Origin: Pseudomonas tumuqii
GTDB taxonomy: Bacteria; Pseudomonadota; Gammaproteobacteria; Pseudomonadales; Pseudomonadaceae
NCBI RefSeq assembly: GCF_013184545.1
Contig: NZ_JAAOJA010000009.1
Coordinates: 186,001 to 250,000, forward strand
Length of the DNA stretch: 64,000 bases
Reading direction: 5' to 3'
Part shown: positions 42,185 through 51,148 of the stretch, piece after piece
Position numbering within the stretch: the first letter of the stretch is position 1
How the letters are laid out: each line of letters starts with the position of its first letter
Notes under the pieces: model-generated
What the model saw: only the letters and a program-made list of their open reading frames with translations
Told to the model about the DNA's origin: nothing
The model's database searches: none
Translations under genes and position numbers: made by a program

Positions 42185-43519
42185 TCAAACGGCGATTCGG
42201 TCGCGACCCTGATGCTTGGCCCGATAGAGGGCCTGGTCGGCGCGCAGCATTAGCACATCGAAATGGTCCATCGTCTCCGCCTCGAACTGGGCAACGCCGA
42301 TGCTCAACGTCACATGGGCGGCTACCGGCGAACTGCTGTGCTCGATCGCCAGCTCCGCCAGCTCCTGACGCAGGCGCTCTGCGGCCGTGCGTGCGACAAG
42401 CGCGTCGGCGCCCGGCAGCAACACGGCAAACTCTTCACCGCCGATCCGCGCCACCAGCTCGCCGGCACGGGAGAAGACCCTCTTCAGGGCCTCGGCCACC
42501 GCTTGCAGGCATTGATCGCCGAGGGCGTGGCCGTAGGTGTCGTTGTACAGCTTGAAGCAATCCAGGTCGCACATCAGCACCGACAACGGCTGGCCCAGGC
42601 GCAAGGCACGGCGGAACTCGATGTCTTTGAGTTCGTCGAAATGCCGACGGTTGGCCAGTCCAGTCAGCGGGTCGCTGCGCGACAGTTCTTCCAGGCGGCT
42701 ATTGGCCGCGCGCAGCTCGGCGGTACGCGCTTCGACCAGCTCGGCCAGGTGGTCGCGATGCGCGGCCAGGTCCTGTTCGTCCTGGCGTTGCCGCTCGAGG
42801 TAGGTCGACAGCTTGTCTTGCAGGTCGTTGACGCCTACTTCCAGCAGGCTCAGTTCATCCTGGTGCGCTACTGAGCGGCCGAGGTGCAAGGTCCGCTTGA
42901 GGTTGGCGGGGGACAGCTGGCCGAGGTGGCGAGCGATGTGCTGCACATGCACGGTGACCGAGCGATTGAACATCCACATGATCAGCCCCGCCAACAGCAG
43001 CGACTGGATGATCTGGGTGACGACGATGCTGGCCACTTCCCTTTGCAGGCGTTGCCAGAGCAGTTGTTCATCGCCTTCCAGGGTCAGCTCGCCAACCACC
43101 TCGCTGGCGCCGGGGTAGGGTTCGTAGATCAGCATGTGCTGCAGCGTGGGCGCCAGTGCTGAGTCCGAGCGCGGTCGGCGCTGCTTTTCGAGGATTTCCG
43201 GCGGGCGCCCGGCACGCCGAATGCGCAGCTCCACGCGGCCCACCGGGGCGGCTTGGGCGACGCTGTCGAGCTGGGTCTGCAGGGATTCGCGGTCCACTTC
43301 CCAGAGCGCCTTGGCCAGTGTGCGCTGGAACACCTGGTCGATCAGGGTCAGTTCGCTGGTCATCGCTGCCAGGTTGGCATGCCAGGCCGACCAGGTGCGC
43401 ACGGCGACCGTGATCAGGGTGAACACCAGGCAAAATGCCAGGGTCGCCAACACCAGCCGGCGGCCCAGCGAGCCTACGGGCCGGGGGCGCGTCACCTCGC
43501 TGGCAGGCAGGCCAAACAC
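42185..43519 (-). CDS. Membrane-bound diguanylate cyclase (GGDEF)
   Basis: This 444-residue protein has two membrane segments (LVLATLAFCLVFTLITVAV and IIQSLLLAGLIMWMF) flanking a periplasmic domain of about 130 residues, then a HAMP-like linker, a coiled coil with HLAELVEARTAELRAANSRLEEL, and a GGDEF domain. The active site is RIGGEEF near residue 358, so c-di-GMP synthesis is expected. The inhibitory-site position reads RAGE instead of RxxD, which may weaken product inhibition. The start is a GTG at 43519 one base after the upstream stop, with AGGAAG before it; this shows coupling to the binding-protein gene. Confidence 0.87.
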   Translation of the reverse strand: MFGLPASEVTRPRPVGSLGRRLVLATLAFCLVFTLITVAVRTWSAWHANLAAMTSELTLIDQVFQRTLAKALWEVDRESLQTQLDSVAQAAPVGRVELRIRRAGRPPEILEKQRRPRSDSALAPTLQHMLIYEPYPGASEVVGELTLEGDEQLLWQRLQREVASIVVTQIIQSLLLAGLIMWMFNRSVTVHVQHIARHLGQLSPANLKRTLHLGRSVAHQDELSLLEVGVNDLQDKLSTYLERQRQDEQDLAAHRDHLAELVEARTAELRAANSRLEELSRSDPLTGLANRRHFDELKDIEFRRALRLGQPLSVLMCDLDCFKLYNDTYGHALGDQCLQAVAEALKRVFSRAGELVARIGGEEFAVLLPGADALVARTAAERLRQELAELAIEHSSSPVAAHVTLSIGVAQFEAETMDHFDVLMLRADQALYRAKHQGRDRIAV

Positions 43520-43520
43520 G

Positions 43521-44291
43521 CTACAACCACTTCCTGGCGATGGCGTCGTAGGTGCCGTTGCTGCGGATGGCTTGCAGCCCCTGGCGGAAGCGCTCGACCA
43601 CGGCGTCCGCGGTCTGCAGGCTGAAGGCCATGTGCAGGCCGTTGTCACCGCCGAGGTCGGGCAGGCTCAGCACGGGCACCACCATTGTGGCCGGGTCCTC
43701 GCCGGCCTGGCGGATCAGGTAGCGGGCGTTCAGCTCGATGGAGATCCACAGATCGACCCGGCCGAGCTTGAATTTTTCGTAGTTGTATTGGTACTTGTTG
43801 TTCGACTGCAGGTTCTTGCCGACCGTGAAGCCCTTGGCCTCCAGGTACTGCTCACCGGCGTCGTCCTTGACCGTGGCGATCTGGTACTGGCGCGCCTCGT
43901 CGAGGGTGTCGAGGCGTATGTTGCTCTCGGGCCGCGCGTACAGGTACCAGTTCATCGGCGCGATTTCGCCGACCCACTTGAACAGCTTCTCACGCTGGGC
44001 GGTGCGGGTGATCGAGTAGATCAGCACGTTTTCCGCGTTCTGCGCGATGTCGTAGGCGCGGGCCCAGGGCATCGACTGGATGCTCGCCTGCTGGCCGATT
44101 TCCTCGAGCACGGCCTGCACCACCTCGGTACTCATGCCGGTGACGTGTCCGTCCTGGGTCATGTTGTAGGGCGGCAGCTCCTCGGTGACGATGTGGATTT
44201 CATCGACCGCGCCGGCCAGCTGCGCGAAGCCGGCCAGCACAACGAAGAGCAGGGCGCGGGCGCTTGGGCAGGTGAGCATGGGCTGTTTCAT
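43521..44291 (-). CDS. Periplasmic substrate-binding protein (SBP_bac_3-like), paired with diguanylate cyclase
   Basis: This protein of about 256 residues has a signal peptide (ALLFVVLAGFAQLAGAV) and mature start DEIHIVTEELPPYNMTQDG, typical of amino-acid-type family-3 binding proteins. MPWARAYDIAQNAENVLIYSITRTAQREKLFKW matches its paralogue at 41424 (shown here in parts: PWARAYD, VLIYSITRT, LFKW). It is coupled to the cyclase gene and may pass ligand information to the cyclase's periplasmic domain. ATG 44291 is chosen; ATG 44279 is possible. No transporter partners are seen. Confidence 0.82.
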   Translation of the reverse strand: MKQPMLTCPSARALLFVVLAGFAQLAGAVDEIHIVTEELPPYNMTQDGHVTGMSTEVVQAVLEEIGQQASIQSMPWARAYDIAQNAENVLIYSITRTAQREKLFKWVGEIAPMNWYLYARPESNIRLDTLDEARQYQIATVKDDAGEQYLEAKGFTVGKNLQSNNKYQYNYEKFKLGRVDLWISIELNARYLIRQAGEDPATMVVPVLSLPDLGGDNGLHMAFSLQTADAVVERFRQGLQAIRSNGTYDAIARKWL

Positions 44292-44452
44292 CGGGTCGGC
44301 AATCTCGGCGACGGCAATAAGCCAGGTGCGATGGAGAGCGGAGATGGCCATTATATGGCCATCATTTTCCCGCCATCGGGTCAAGGTACACCTTCTGTGT
44401 CGGCGCTGGGCGAGCAAACTTCAGGATGCTCTGGCGGCCGAGCCGTTCCGGG

Positions 44453-45400
44453 TCAGCTTAATCGCGCGTCCAGGCTGTTCTGCGCCAGGCGCTGGGCCTG
44501 TTCGCGGGTCATGCCCAGGCTGTCGTGCAGGGCGGCGAAGTTCTCGTTGACGTAACCGCCGAAGTAGGCCGGATCGTCCGAGTTGACCGTGACCTTCACC
44601 CCGCGCTCGAGCATCTGCAGGATGTTGTGCTGGCGCATGTCGTCGAACACCCGCAGCTTGATGTTCGACAGCGGGCAGACGGTCAGCGGGATCTGCTCGT
44701 CGATGATCCGCTGCATCAGTCGCTCGTCCTCGATGGCACGCACGCCGTGGTCGATGCGCTCGATCTTCAGCAGATCCAGGGCCTGCCAGATGTACTCGGG
44801 AGGGCCTTCCTCGCCGGCGTGGGCCACCGTCAACAGGCCCTCGCTGCGCGCCTTGGCGAACACCCGCTGGAACTTGCTCGGCGGGTGGCCCTGCTCCGAG
44901 CTGTCCAGTCCAACGGCGATAAAGGCGTCGCGAAACGGCATGGCCTGTTTCAGCGTGTCGAAAGCGGCTTCTTCGGGCAGGTGACGGAGGAAGCTGAGAA
45001 TCAGGCCGTGAGTGATGCCCAGCTGTTTCTCGCCATCGACCAGCGCCTGCTTGATCCCGCGCAGCACCACCTCGAAGGGGATGCAGCGGTCGGTGTGGGT
45101 CTGCGGGTCGAAGAACGGCTCGGTGTGGACGACGTTCTGCGCCTGGCACTTGAGCAGGTAGGCCCAGGTCAGGTCGTAGAAGTCCTGCTCGCTGCGCAGC
45201 ACGTCGGCGCCCTGGTAATACAGGTCGAGGAATTCCTGCAGGTTGTTGAAGGCATAGGCGCCGCGCAGCGCCTCGACATCGTTCCAGGGCAGGGCGATCT
45301 TGTTGCGTTCGGCCAGGGCGAACAGCAACTCGGGCTCCAGCGAACCCTCCAGGTGCAGGTGCAGTTCGGCCTTGGGCAGGGCGGTGATCCAGTCGTACAT
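44453..45400 (-). CDS. Adenosine-deaminase-family protein, probably adenine deaminase
   Basis: This 315-residue zinc amidohydrolase has the metal motif HLHLEG (His14, His16), VAHAGEEGPPEYIW with a zinc His and catalytic Glu near residue 195, CPLSNIKL near 245, and the catalytic Asp pair in VTVNSDDPAYFG near 275. Pseudomonas members of this short type (for example PA0148) act on adenine, giving hypoxanthine and ammonia; that assignment comes from family knowledge. It lies near 8-oxoguanine deaminase, which supports purine-base catabolism. Confidence 0.88.
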   Translation of the reverse strand: MYDWITALPKAELHLHLEGSLEPELLFALAERNKIALPWNDVEALRGAYAFNNLQEFLDLYYQGADVLRSEQDFYDLTWAYLLKCQAQNVVHTEPFFDPQTHTDRCIPFEVVLRGIKQALVDGEKQLGITHGLILSFLRHLPEEAAFDTLKQAMPFRDAFIAVGLDSSEQGHPPSKFQRVFAKARSEGLLTVAHAGEEGPPEYIWQALDLLKIERIDHGVRAIEDERLMQRIIDEQIPLTVCPLSNIKLRVFDDMRQHNILQMLERGVKVTVNSDDPAYFGGYVNENFAALHDSLGMTREQAQRLAQNSLDARLS

Positions 45401-45475
45401 GGTCGGGTCTCGCTATCGGGCTTGGTTGCTGATGAGTTTAACCAACGGATCAGTTCGTAGGCTGGCTAGGGCCGC

Positions 45476-45546
45476 GTAGGTTGAGCCTGCGATACCCATC
45501 GTTTCCCTTGAACCTGATGGGTATCGCTTCGCTCAACCCATCCTAC
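45476..45546. repeat. Inverted pair of the GCGATACCCATC repeat family
   Basis: The left arm at 45476-45500 and right arm at 45516-45546 are inverted copies with a few mismatches. It sits between the two deaminase genes. Confidence 0.8.
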
Positions 45547-45565
45547 GGTCTGTGCCAGGCGATGC

Positions 45566-46921
45566 CTAACCGGTAATCAATTCCCTGGCCGCCTGACGGT
45601 GGTCGGCGATCAGCTGCGCCAGGTCGAGGCCTTCGATCTGGCCGTCGATCACTCGCCACTGACCGCCGATCATCATCCGGTCGGCGCGGTCGGCGCCGCA
45701 CAGCAGCAGGGCCGAGAGCGGGTCGTGGCTGCCGGAGAAGCGCAGCTCGTCGGGCTTGAACAGCGCCAGGTCGGCCTGCTTGCCGACCGCCAGTTCGCCG
45801 ATGTCGGTACGCCCGAGCAGGCGTGCCGAGCCCTGGGTGGCCCAGCCCAGCACCAGCTGCGGGGTGATTTTTTCGGCGCCGTAGCGCAGGCGTTGCAGGT
45901 ACAGGGCCTGGCGCGCCTCGAGGATCAGGTTGGAGGCGTCGTTGGAGGCCGAACCGTCCACGCCCAGGCCGATCGGCGCGCCGGCCGCCGCAAGGTCCAG
46001 GGTCGGGCAGATGCCCGAGGCCAGGCGCATGTTCGAGCTGGGGCAGTGGCAGATGCCGGTGCCGGCCGCGCCGAGGCGGGCGATCTCCTCCGGGTTGAAG
46101 TGGATGCCGTGGGCCAGCCAGGTTCGCGGGCCGAGCCAGCCGACGCTGTCCAGATAGTCCACGGTGCGCAGGCCGAAGCGCTGCAGGCAGAAGTCTTCCT
46201 CGTCCAGGGTCTCGGCCAGGTGGGTGTGCAGGCGCACGTCGAGCTTTTCCGCCAGCTCGGCGCTCTGGCGCATGATCTCCGGCGTCACCGAGAACGGCGA
46301 ACAGGGCGCCAGGGCGATCTGGATCTGTGCACCGGCGCCGCGCTGGTGATAGCGCTCGATCAGGCGCTGGCTGTCGGCCAGGATCACCTCGCCCTGCTGC
46401 ACCGTCTGCTGCGGCGGCAGGCCGCCATCGGCCTGGCCCAGGCTCATCGAACCACGGGTGAGCATGGCGCGCATGCCCAGTTCGCGCACCACCTCGACCT
46501 GCACGTCGATGGCCTGCTCCAGGCCGTCGGGGAACAGGTAGTGATGATCCGCCGCGGTGCTGCAGCCCGACAGCAACAGTTCGGCCAGCGCCACCTTGCT
46601 GGCCAGTGCCAGCTTGTCCGGGGTCAGGCGCGCCCACACCGGATAGAGGGTCGTCAGCCAGGGAAACAACGGCTGGTTGACCACCGGCGCCCAGGCGCGG
46701 GTCAGGGTCTGGTAGAAGTGGTGGTGGCAGTTGATCAAGCCCGGCAGCACGACATGCTCGCGGGCGTCGAAGACCTGGTCGCAGGGCCGTGAGGGCTGCT
46801 GGCCGGCGCAGAGCAGTTCGCTGATCAGGCCATCCTCGATCACCAGACCGCCAGCGGCGTCGAGCTGGTTGGCGGTGAAGATGGCCAGGGGGTTGTTGAT
46901 CCAGATACGGGTAGCTGCCAT
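45566..46921 (-). CDS. 8-oxoguanine deaminase
   Basis: This 451-residue amidohydrolase has a zinc motif NCHHHFYQTL (His66, His68), HTHLAET near residue 236, AHGIHF near 273 and the catalytic Asp of LGVDGSASND near 325. Length and motifs match the Pseudomonas 8-oxoguanine deaminase (PA0142 type), which converts 8-oxoguanine to urate and ammonia and so removes an oxidised base. Isocytosine is a known side substrate in the family. An s-triazine or cytosine-like hydrolase is the alternative. Confidence 0.9.
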   Translation of the reverse strand: MAATRIWINNPLAIFTANQLDAAGGLVIEDGLISELLCAGQQPSRPCDQVFDAREHVVLPGLINCHHHFYQTLTRAWAPVVNQPLFPWLTTLYPVWARLTPDKLALASKVALAELLLSGCSTAADHHYLFPDGLEQAIDVQVEVVRELGMRAMLTRGSMSLGQADGGLPPQQTVQQGEVILADSQRLIERYHQRGAGAQIQIALAPCSPFSVTPEIMRQSAELAEKLDVRLHTHLAETLDEEDFCLQRFGLRTVDYLDSVGWLGPRTWLAHGIHFNPEEIARLGAAGTGICHCPSSNMRLASGICPTLDLAAAGAPIGLGVDGSASNDASNLILEARQALYLQRLRYGAEKITPQLVLGWATQGSARLLGRTDIGELAVGKQADLALFKPDELRFSGSHDPLSALLLCGADRADRMMIGGQWRVIDGQIEGLDLAQLIADHRQAARELITG

Positions 46922-47052
46922 GAGCAGGCTCCTCTGAGGGTGAGTTCAGGTTAGCCAGCTCAGTGTTGACCCTGTCTGCTGATCCAGGTGCGCCGAATGG
47001 CGTGCCGGAAAAGATACCTGTCTTGGCGGTCAGGAGCAACGGCAGTCGCGCT

Positions 47053-47739
47053 TCACCAGGGAATGCGCTGGCCCTGGTAGTCGACGAAATGATGGCCGCC
47101 ACGCCCCGCATGCCGCTCGATCTGCGTCACCAGGCCCTGGCAGCTGGCGGCGATTTCCACGCTGGCGCCAATGCCGCCCATGTCGGTCTTGACCCAGCCG
47201 GGGTGCAGCGACAACACCGTCGGGCGCGGCTCGGCCAGGCTGCAGACCAGGCTATTGGTCAGCGAGTTGAGGGCGGCCTTGCTCGCCTTGTACAGCGCCA
47301 GGTCGCTGCCCTCCGGGTTGGCCACGCTGCCCAGCAGCGAACTCATGAATGCCAACACGCCGCTATTCGGGCGGATCTGGCCGAGCAGGCGCCCGGCCAG
47401 ACGAATCGGTGCGACCGCGTTGGTCATGAACAGCTGGCCCAGTTCGGCGGCGGTGGCGGCGCTGGCCGACTGGTGCGCGGGTCCAAGGATGCCGGCATTG
47501 ACCAGCAGCAGGTCGAACACCTCAGCCTGCAGGCGCTCGGCCAATGCCTCCAGTGCGGCGCCGTCGTCGATATCCAGGGCTTCGATGCGCACGCCGGGCA
47601 TGGCCTGCAGCGCCTCGGCGGCTTGTGGGTCGCGCACTGTGGCGATGACCTGCCAGCCATCGGCGTGCAGCTGCTTGGCCAGGCCGAGACCGAGGCCACG
47701 AGAGGCACCGACGATCAGGGCGGTTCGAGTCGAGGTCAT
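47053..47739 (-). CDS. SDR-family oxidoreductase
   Basis: This 228-residue short-chain dehydrogenase has a cofactor motif IVGASRGLGLGLAKQL near residue 8, NAG in LLVNAGILG near 80, an active-site Ser in FMSSLLGS near 127, and the YKASK motif near 145. The substrate is unknown. GGAGCAG upstream supports ATG 47739 over the open-frame start at 47808. It is possibly co-transcribed with the IMPACT gene upstream (69 bases). Confidence 0.88.
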   Translation of the reverse strand: MTSTRTALIVGASRGLGLGLAKQLHADGWQVIATVRDPQAAEALQAMPGVRIEALDIDDGAALEALAERLQAEVFDLLLVNAGILGPAHQSASAATAAELGQLFMTNAVAPIRLAGRLLGQIRPNSGVLAFMSSLLGSVANPEGSDLALYKASKAALNSLTNSLVCSLAEPRPTVLSLHPGWVKTDMGGIGASVEIAASCQGLVTQIERHAGRGGHHFVDYQGQRIPW

Positions 47740-47808
47740 GGGGTCTGCTCCAGGGGTTAACGGGTTGGACCGGGCTCCGCGGAGTCCGGCATTGAGAGGC
47801 TCATGCAC

Positions 47809-48393
47809 CTACAGCCGGCGCAGCTCGATGCGCCCGCGGCTGATATCCGCCAGCAGCCGCTGCAGCTCGGCGAAACGTGCTTCGGGCAGCGCCAGGTGCA
47901 GTTCGGCGCCGCTGGCATCGAAGGTCTCGCTGTCCAACACGACGTCCAGTTCCGCGAGGCGGATCTTGAGCAGCGGCAGTTCGGCGAACAGGCAATGGCA
48001 GCGGTAGCGATTACGCGTGATCAGCGCATGGCGTTCAGCCGCTTGCAGGCATTTGTTCGCCGCGCCGCCATAGGCGCGGGCCAGGCCGCCGGTGCCGAGC
48101 TGGATGCCGCCGTACCAGCGGATCACCAGCACTGCCACCTGGTCGAAGGCCTGGCCCTCGATGGCGGCGAGGATCGGCCGGCCGGCGGTGCCGCCCGGTT
48201 CACCGTCGTCGCTGAAACGGTACTGGTTGCCGACCTTCCAGGCCCAGCAGTTGTGCGAGGCGCCGGGGTCGCTGGCGACGGCGATAAACGCCTGCGCCTC
48301 GGCGGCGCTGGCAACCGGCGCGGCGCGGGCGAGAAAGCGGCTCTTGCGGATCTCCTCGCGGTATTCGCAAGGGCCGAGCAGGGTGAAGGGCAT
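47809..48393 (-). CDS. YigZ/IMPACT family protein
   Basis: This 194-residue protein has an N-terminal UPF0029/IMPACT domain: EIRKSRFLARAAPV, SHNCWAWKVG, FSDDGEPGGTAGRPIL and VIRWYGGIQLGTGGLARAYG are all family hallmarks. A C-terminal DUF1949-type domain follows. IMPACT proteins in eukaryotes affect translation control; the bacterial role is unclear. Its ATG overlaps the stop of the TetR gene (TGATG), so the two are coupled. Confidence 0.92.
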   Translation of the reverse strand: MPFTLLGPCEYREEIRKSRFLARAAPVASAAEAQAFIAVASDPGASHNCWAWKVGNQYRFSDDGEPGGTAGRPILAAIEGQAFDQVAVLVIRWYGGIQLGTGGLARAYGGAANKCLQAAERHALITRNRYRCHCLFAELPLLKIRLAELDVVLDSETFDASGAELHLALPEARFAELQRLLADISRGRIELRRL

Positions 48394-49061
48394 CAGCTGT
48401 TTGCGGGTGGAGTCAGGCCGCAGCCCTTGAGGATGATGCGCACCAGGTTGTCGCCGGCTTCCTCGAAATCCGGTTTGGTCAGGCGCGTGCGGCCGGTGAC
48501 CCGGCAGATCTGCGAGGCGAAGTCGGCGTAGTGCTGGGTGCTGCCCCAGAGCAGGAAGATCAGGTGCACCGGGTCGACCGGGTCCATCTTGCCGGCGGCG
48601 ATCCAGGCTTCGAACACCGCGGCGCGGCCGCGGAACCAGCTCTGGTAGTCCTGGTTGAAGAACGCCGACAGGCACTCGCCGCCACTGATCACCTCCATGG
48701 CGAAGATCCGCGAGGCCTTGGGGTAGCGCCGCGAGAACTCCAGCTTGGCGCGGATGTAGCGGGCCAGTGCCTCGGCCGGGTCGTCGTCGACGCTCAGGGT
48801 GTTGAAGGTGCTGTCCCAGAGGTCGAGGATGTTGCCCAGCACCGCCAGGTACAGGCCCAGCTTGTTGCTGAAGTAATAGTGCAGGTTGGCTTTCGGCAGG
48901 CCGACTGTCTGCGCGATGGTGTTCATGCTGGTGCCCTTGAAGCCGTGGCGGGCGAATTCTTCCTCGGCGGCGGCAAGGATCGCTTCTTCGTTTTTCTGGC
49001 GGATGCGCCCGGCCGGTTTGCCGGCGGCATGGGCACTGTGCGCGGGGACTTCGACGGTCAT
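48393..49061 (-). CDS. TetR-family regulator, RutR-like
   Basis: This 222-residue TetR protein has the helix-turn-helix TSMNTIAQTVGLPKANLHYYFSNKLGL near residue 45 and a C-terminal domain with RYPKASRIFAMEVISGG and PVHLIFLLWGSTQHYADF, the pattern of RutR/YcdC regulators that sense uracil or related bases. Position beside purine-catabolism genes fits a nucleobase-type ligand, but this is inference. It is followed by the overlapping IMPACT gene. The long N-terminus (SAHAAGKPAGRIRQK) is typical. Confidence 0.85.
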   Translation of the reverse strand: MTVEVPAHSAHAAGKPAGRIRQKNEEAILAAAEEEFARHGFKGTSMNTIAQTVGLPKANLHYYFSNKLGLYLAVLGNILDLWDSTFNTLSVDDDPAEALARYIRAKLEFSRRYPKASRIFAMEVISGGECLSAFFNQDYQSWFRGRAAVFEAWIAAGKMDPVDPVHLIFLLWGSTQHYADFASQICRVTGRTRLTKPDFEEAGDNLVRIILKGCGLTPPANS

Positions 49062-49486
49062 GGGACGGTTCCGCAGTGGTCAGGTTTTCAGACGCCTGCA
49101 CTGATAACCCACTGTCGCCGAGGAGACAAGCGCAAGGCGCAGAAAAACCGCTGCGGATGCTCTTCGGCCCAGCTCATGCACCAGGGTTGTGCGTTGGCGC
49201 GGTGCTTGCCTATAGCCGAACGTAGGAGCGGGCCATACCCGCGATGCCTTTTGCGGGCATGAGCTATCGCGATCATGGAACTGGGCGTCCCCGCCGCTCT
49301 CATCAGCCTAAAAATAAACCGTTGTTTTGTATGTAAAAATTTAAACTACCCTAAGCCATGTAGGAGCCAGCTTGCTGGCGATCTTGGCAGGTCAAAAGCA
49401 TCGCCAGCAAGAACTAGGCGTCCCCCTGGCTCCTACACAGTTTGCTGCGCGACGGGGGATCTCCTACGCAACCCTTGCGGCCGGTC
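49062..49486. other. Gap with REP half-site and flanking direct repeat, no gene
   Basis: It holds a REP-type element near 49222-49263 (GTAGGAGCGGGCC... TTTTGCGGGCATGAGC) and the left direct repeat (49308-49453). An AT-rich patch at 49305-49350 contrasts with the surroundings. Confidence 0.6.
49308..49453. repeat. Left copy of direct repeat flanking the transporter gene
   Basis: It begins CTAAAAATAAACCGTTGTTT, continues with GTAGGAGCCAGCTTGCTGGCGAT in part, and ends CTGGCTCCTACACAGTTTGC. The right copy (50912-51095) keeps the order and the same edges. GTAGGAGCCAG and CTGGCTCCTAC within each copy are inverted to each other. Confidence 0.75.
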
Positions 49487-50788
49487 TCAGTCACGCAGTG
49501 CGGGACTCGCCTGCGGCGCGGCCTGTGCCTGGCGCCCGCCCAGGTACCAGCCCAGCGCGGCCCACACGGCGGCCAAAGCGGCGCCGACCAGGGCAGCCAG
49601 CAATACGCCCTGGCTGAGCATATCGAGCAGCGCCTTGGCCCAGGCGCTGACGGCGTCGCCGCCACGGTAGACCACGGTGTCGATGAAGTTCTTGGCCTTG
49701 TACTTGGTCAGCGCATCGAGCGGGGCGAAGAGCATTTCCCGGCCGGGGCGGACGAAGGCGTACTCGCCGACCCGACGCACGATCATCAGCGCCGCGAGCA
49801 TGGCGAAGGTCGGTGCCAGGGCCAGGCCGAGAAAGCCCAGGCAGACCAGCAGCGGCACCCCGGCCAGCAGCGCGCGCAGGCCGAATTTCTCCGCCAGCCG
49901 CCCGGTGACGAATAGCTGGGCCAGCAGCGACAGCGCCTGCACGCTGAAGTCGATCAGGCCGAACACGCGGATCTGCTGGTTGCGTTCCGGGAAGGTCAGC
50001 GCCACCAGGCGTGCCTGTTCGAAGTAGAGGAAGGTGCTGGCGGTGGCCAGGAGGATGACAAAGGCGCTGATGCCCAGCAGGTAGGGCGAGGCCAGCACCC
50101 GGGTGATGCCGCTGAACGGATTGCCCGTCACCGGCTCGCGCGGGTGCTCGCTGGGCGGTGCGCCGGGGCGGCCGGCGCCACCGCGGGCGCGCCAGGCCAT
50201 CAGGTAATGCTTGGCCAGCACGGCCACGCCGAGCAGCAGGGCGGCGCAGAGGATCAGGCCGCTCTGGCCGATGGCATCGACCAGCAGCGCGCCCAGCGCC
50301 GGCCCGGCCAGGCCGCCGCAACTGGCGCCGGCGGCGATAAAGGCGAACAAGCGGCGCGCCTGCAGCGCGTCGAACACGTCGGCCATCAGGCTCCAGGCCA
50401 CCGAGACCACGAACAGGTTGTAGACCGAGATCCACACGTAGAACACCCGCGCCGCCCAGATATCGTCGCCGGCCTGCAGGAACAGCGCGGCGAAGGCCAG
50501 CAGGTTGAGGATGAAGAAGCCGTACACCCAGTCGATATAGCGCGCCCGCGGCACCCGCGAATTGAGCCAGGCGAACAGCGGCACGGCGGCCAGCATGACG
50601 ACGAAGGTCGCGCTGAACAGCCATTGCAGGTTCTCCACGCCGCCGCGAATACCCATCGCCTCGCGGATCGGCCGCAGCATGAAGTAGCCGCTGAACAGGC
50701 AGAAGAACAGGCCGAAGCCGCACAGCGCGGCGAACAGTTCGGCCGGTTTGGCGTTGATCGCCTTGGCCAGGCGTTGGCTTGGGGACAT
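49487..50788 (-). CDS. NTP/NDP exchange transporter-like MFS protein (Npt1/Npt2-type)
   Basis: This 433-residue integral membrane protein has about twelve helices. SGYFMLRPIREAMGIRGGVENLQWLF near residue 33 and RVGEYAFVRPGREMLFAPL near 350 match the ATP/ADP-translocase-like MFS branch found in free-living bacteria. Classical Npt carriers exchange nucleotides in intracellular bacteria; the role here is unknown. The start is ATG 50788. It stands between directly repeated intergenic sequences and near purine enzymes. A generic MFS exporter is the alternative. Confidence 0.75.
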   Translation of the reverse strand: MSPSQRLAKAINAKPAELFAALCGFGLFFCLFSGYFMLRPIREAMGIRGGVENLQWLFSATFVVMLAAVPLFAWLNSRVPRARYIDWVYGFFILNLLAFAALFLQAGDDIWAARVFYVWISVYNLFVVSVAWSLMADVFDALQARRLFAFIAAGASCGGLAGPALGALLVDAIGQSGLILCAALLLGVAVLAKHYLMAWRARGGAGRPGAPPSEHPREPVTGNPFSGITRVLASPYLLGISAFVILLATASTFLYFEQARLVALTFPERNQQIRVFGLIDFSVQALSLLAQLFVTGRLAEKFGLRALLAGVPLLVCLGFLGLALAPTFAMLAALMIVRRVGEYAFVRPGREMLFAPLDALTKYKAKNFIDTVVYRGGDAVSAWAKALLDMLSQGVLLAALVGAALAAVWAALGWYLGGRQAQAAPQASPALRD

Positions 50789-50911
50789 GGCTGTTCTCTT
50801 CTAAGGCGGGCTGCACCGGATGTCCTGGTAACGCTATGACCCTGTGGGGGGCGGACGTGTCCGCGAAGCTTTTGTTTGCAGAGCATCGCGGACAAGTCAG
50901 CTCATATCAAA

Positions 50912-51095
50912 CTAAAAATAACCCGTTGTTTTATATATAGAAATTAGATCATGGTATGAACCCTGTAGGAGCCAGCTTGCTGCGGTCCGGCGGTCCGGCG
51001 ATCTGGCGATATTTGCAGATCAAAAGCATCGTCGGAGCACCGAGCCTCAGCAAGGACCAGGCGCTCCCTGGCTCCTACCCAGTTTGCTGCGCGAC
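50912..51095. repeat. Right copy of direct repeat flanking the transporter gene
   Basis: It matches 49308-49453 from CTAAAAATAACCCGTTGTTT to CTCCTACCCAGTTTGCTGCG in the same orientation, with a longer middle containing TGCGGTCCGGCGGTCC. The rest of the gap 50789-51148 shows no gene. Confidence 0.75.
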
Positions 51096-51148
51096 AGCGC
51101 GGCGTCGAAGACGGGGCTGCCCCCTCTACCGAGAGCATCGGTCGCGAT

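Noticed and set aside
48394..49101. Fusion of the IMPACT frame to a long upstream frame
   Set aside because: The upstream part is out-of-frame shadow of the TetR gene, and the IMPACT protein has its own ATG overlapping the TetR stop.
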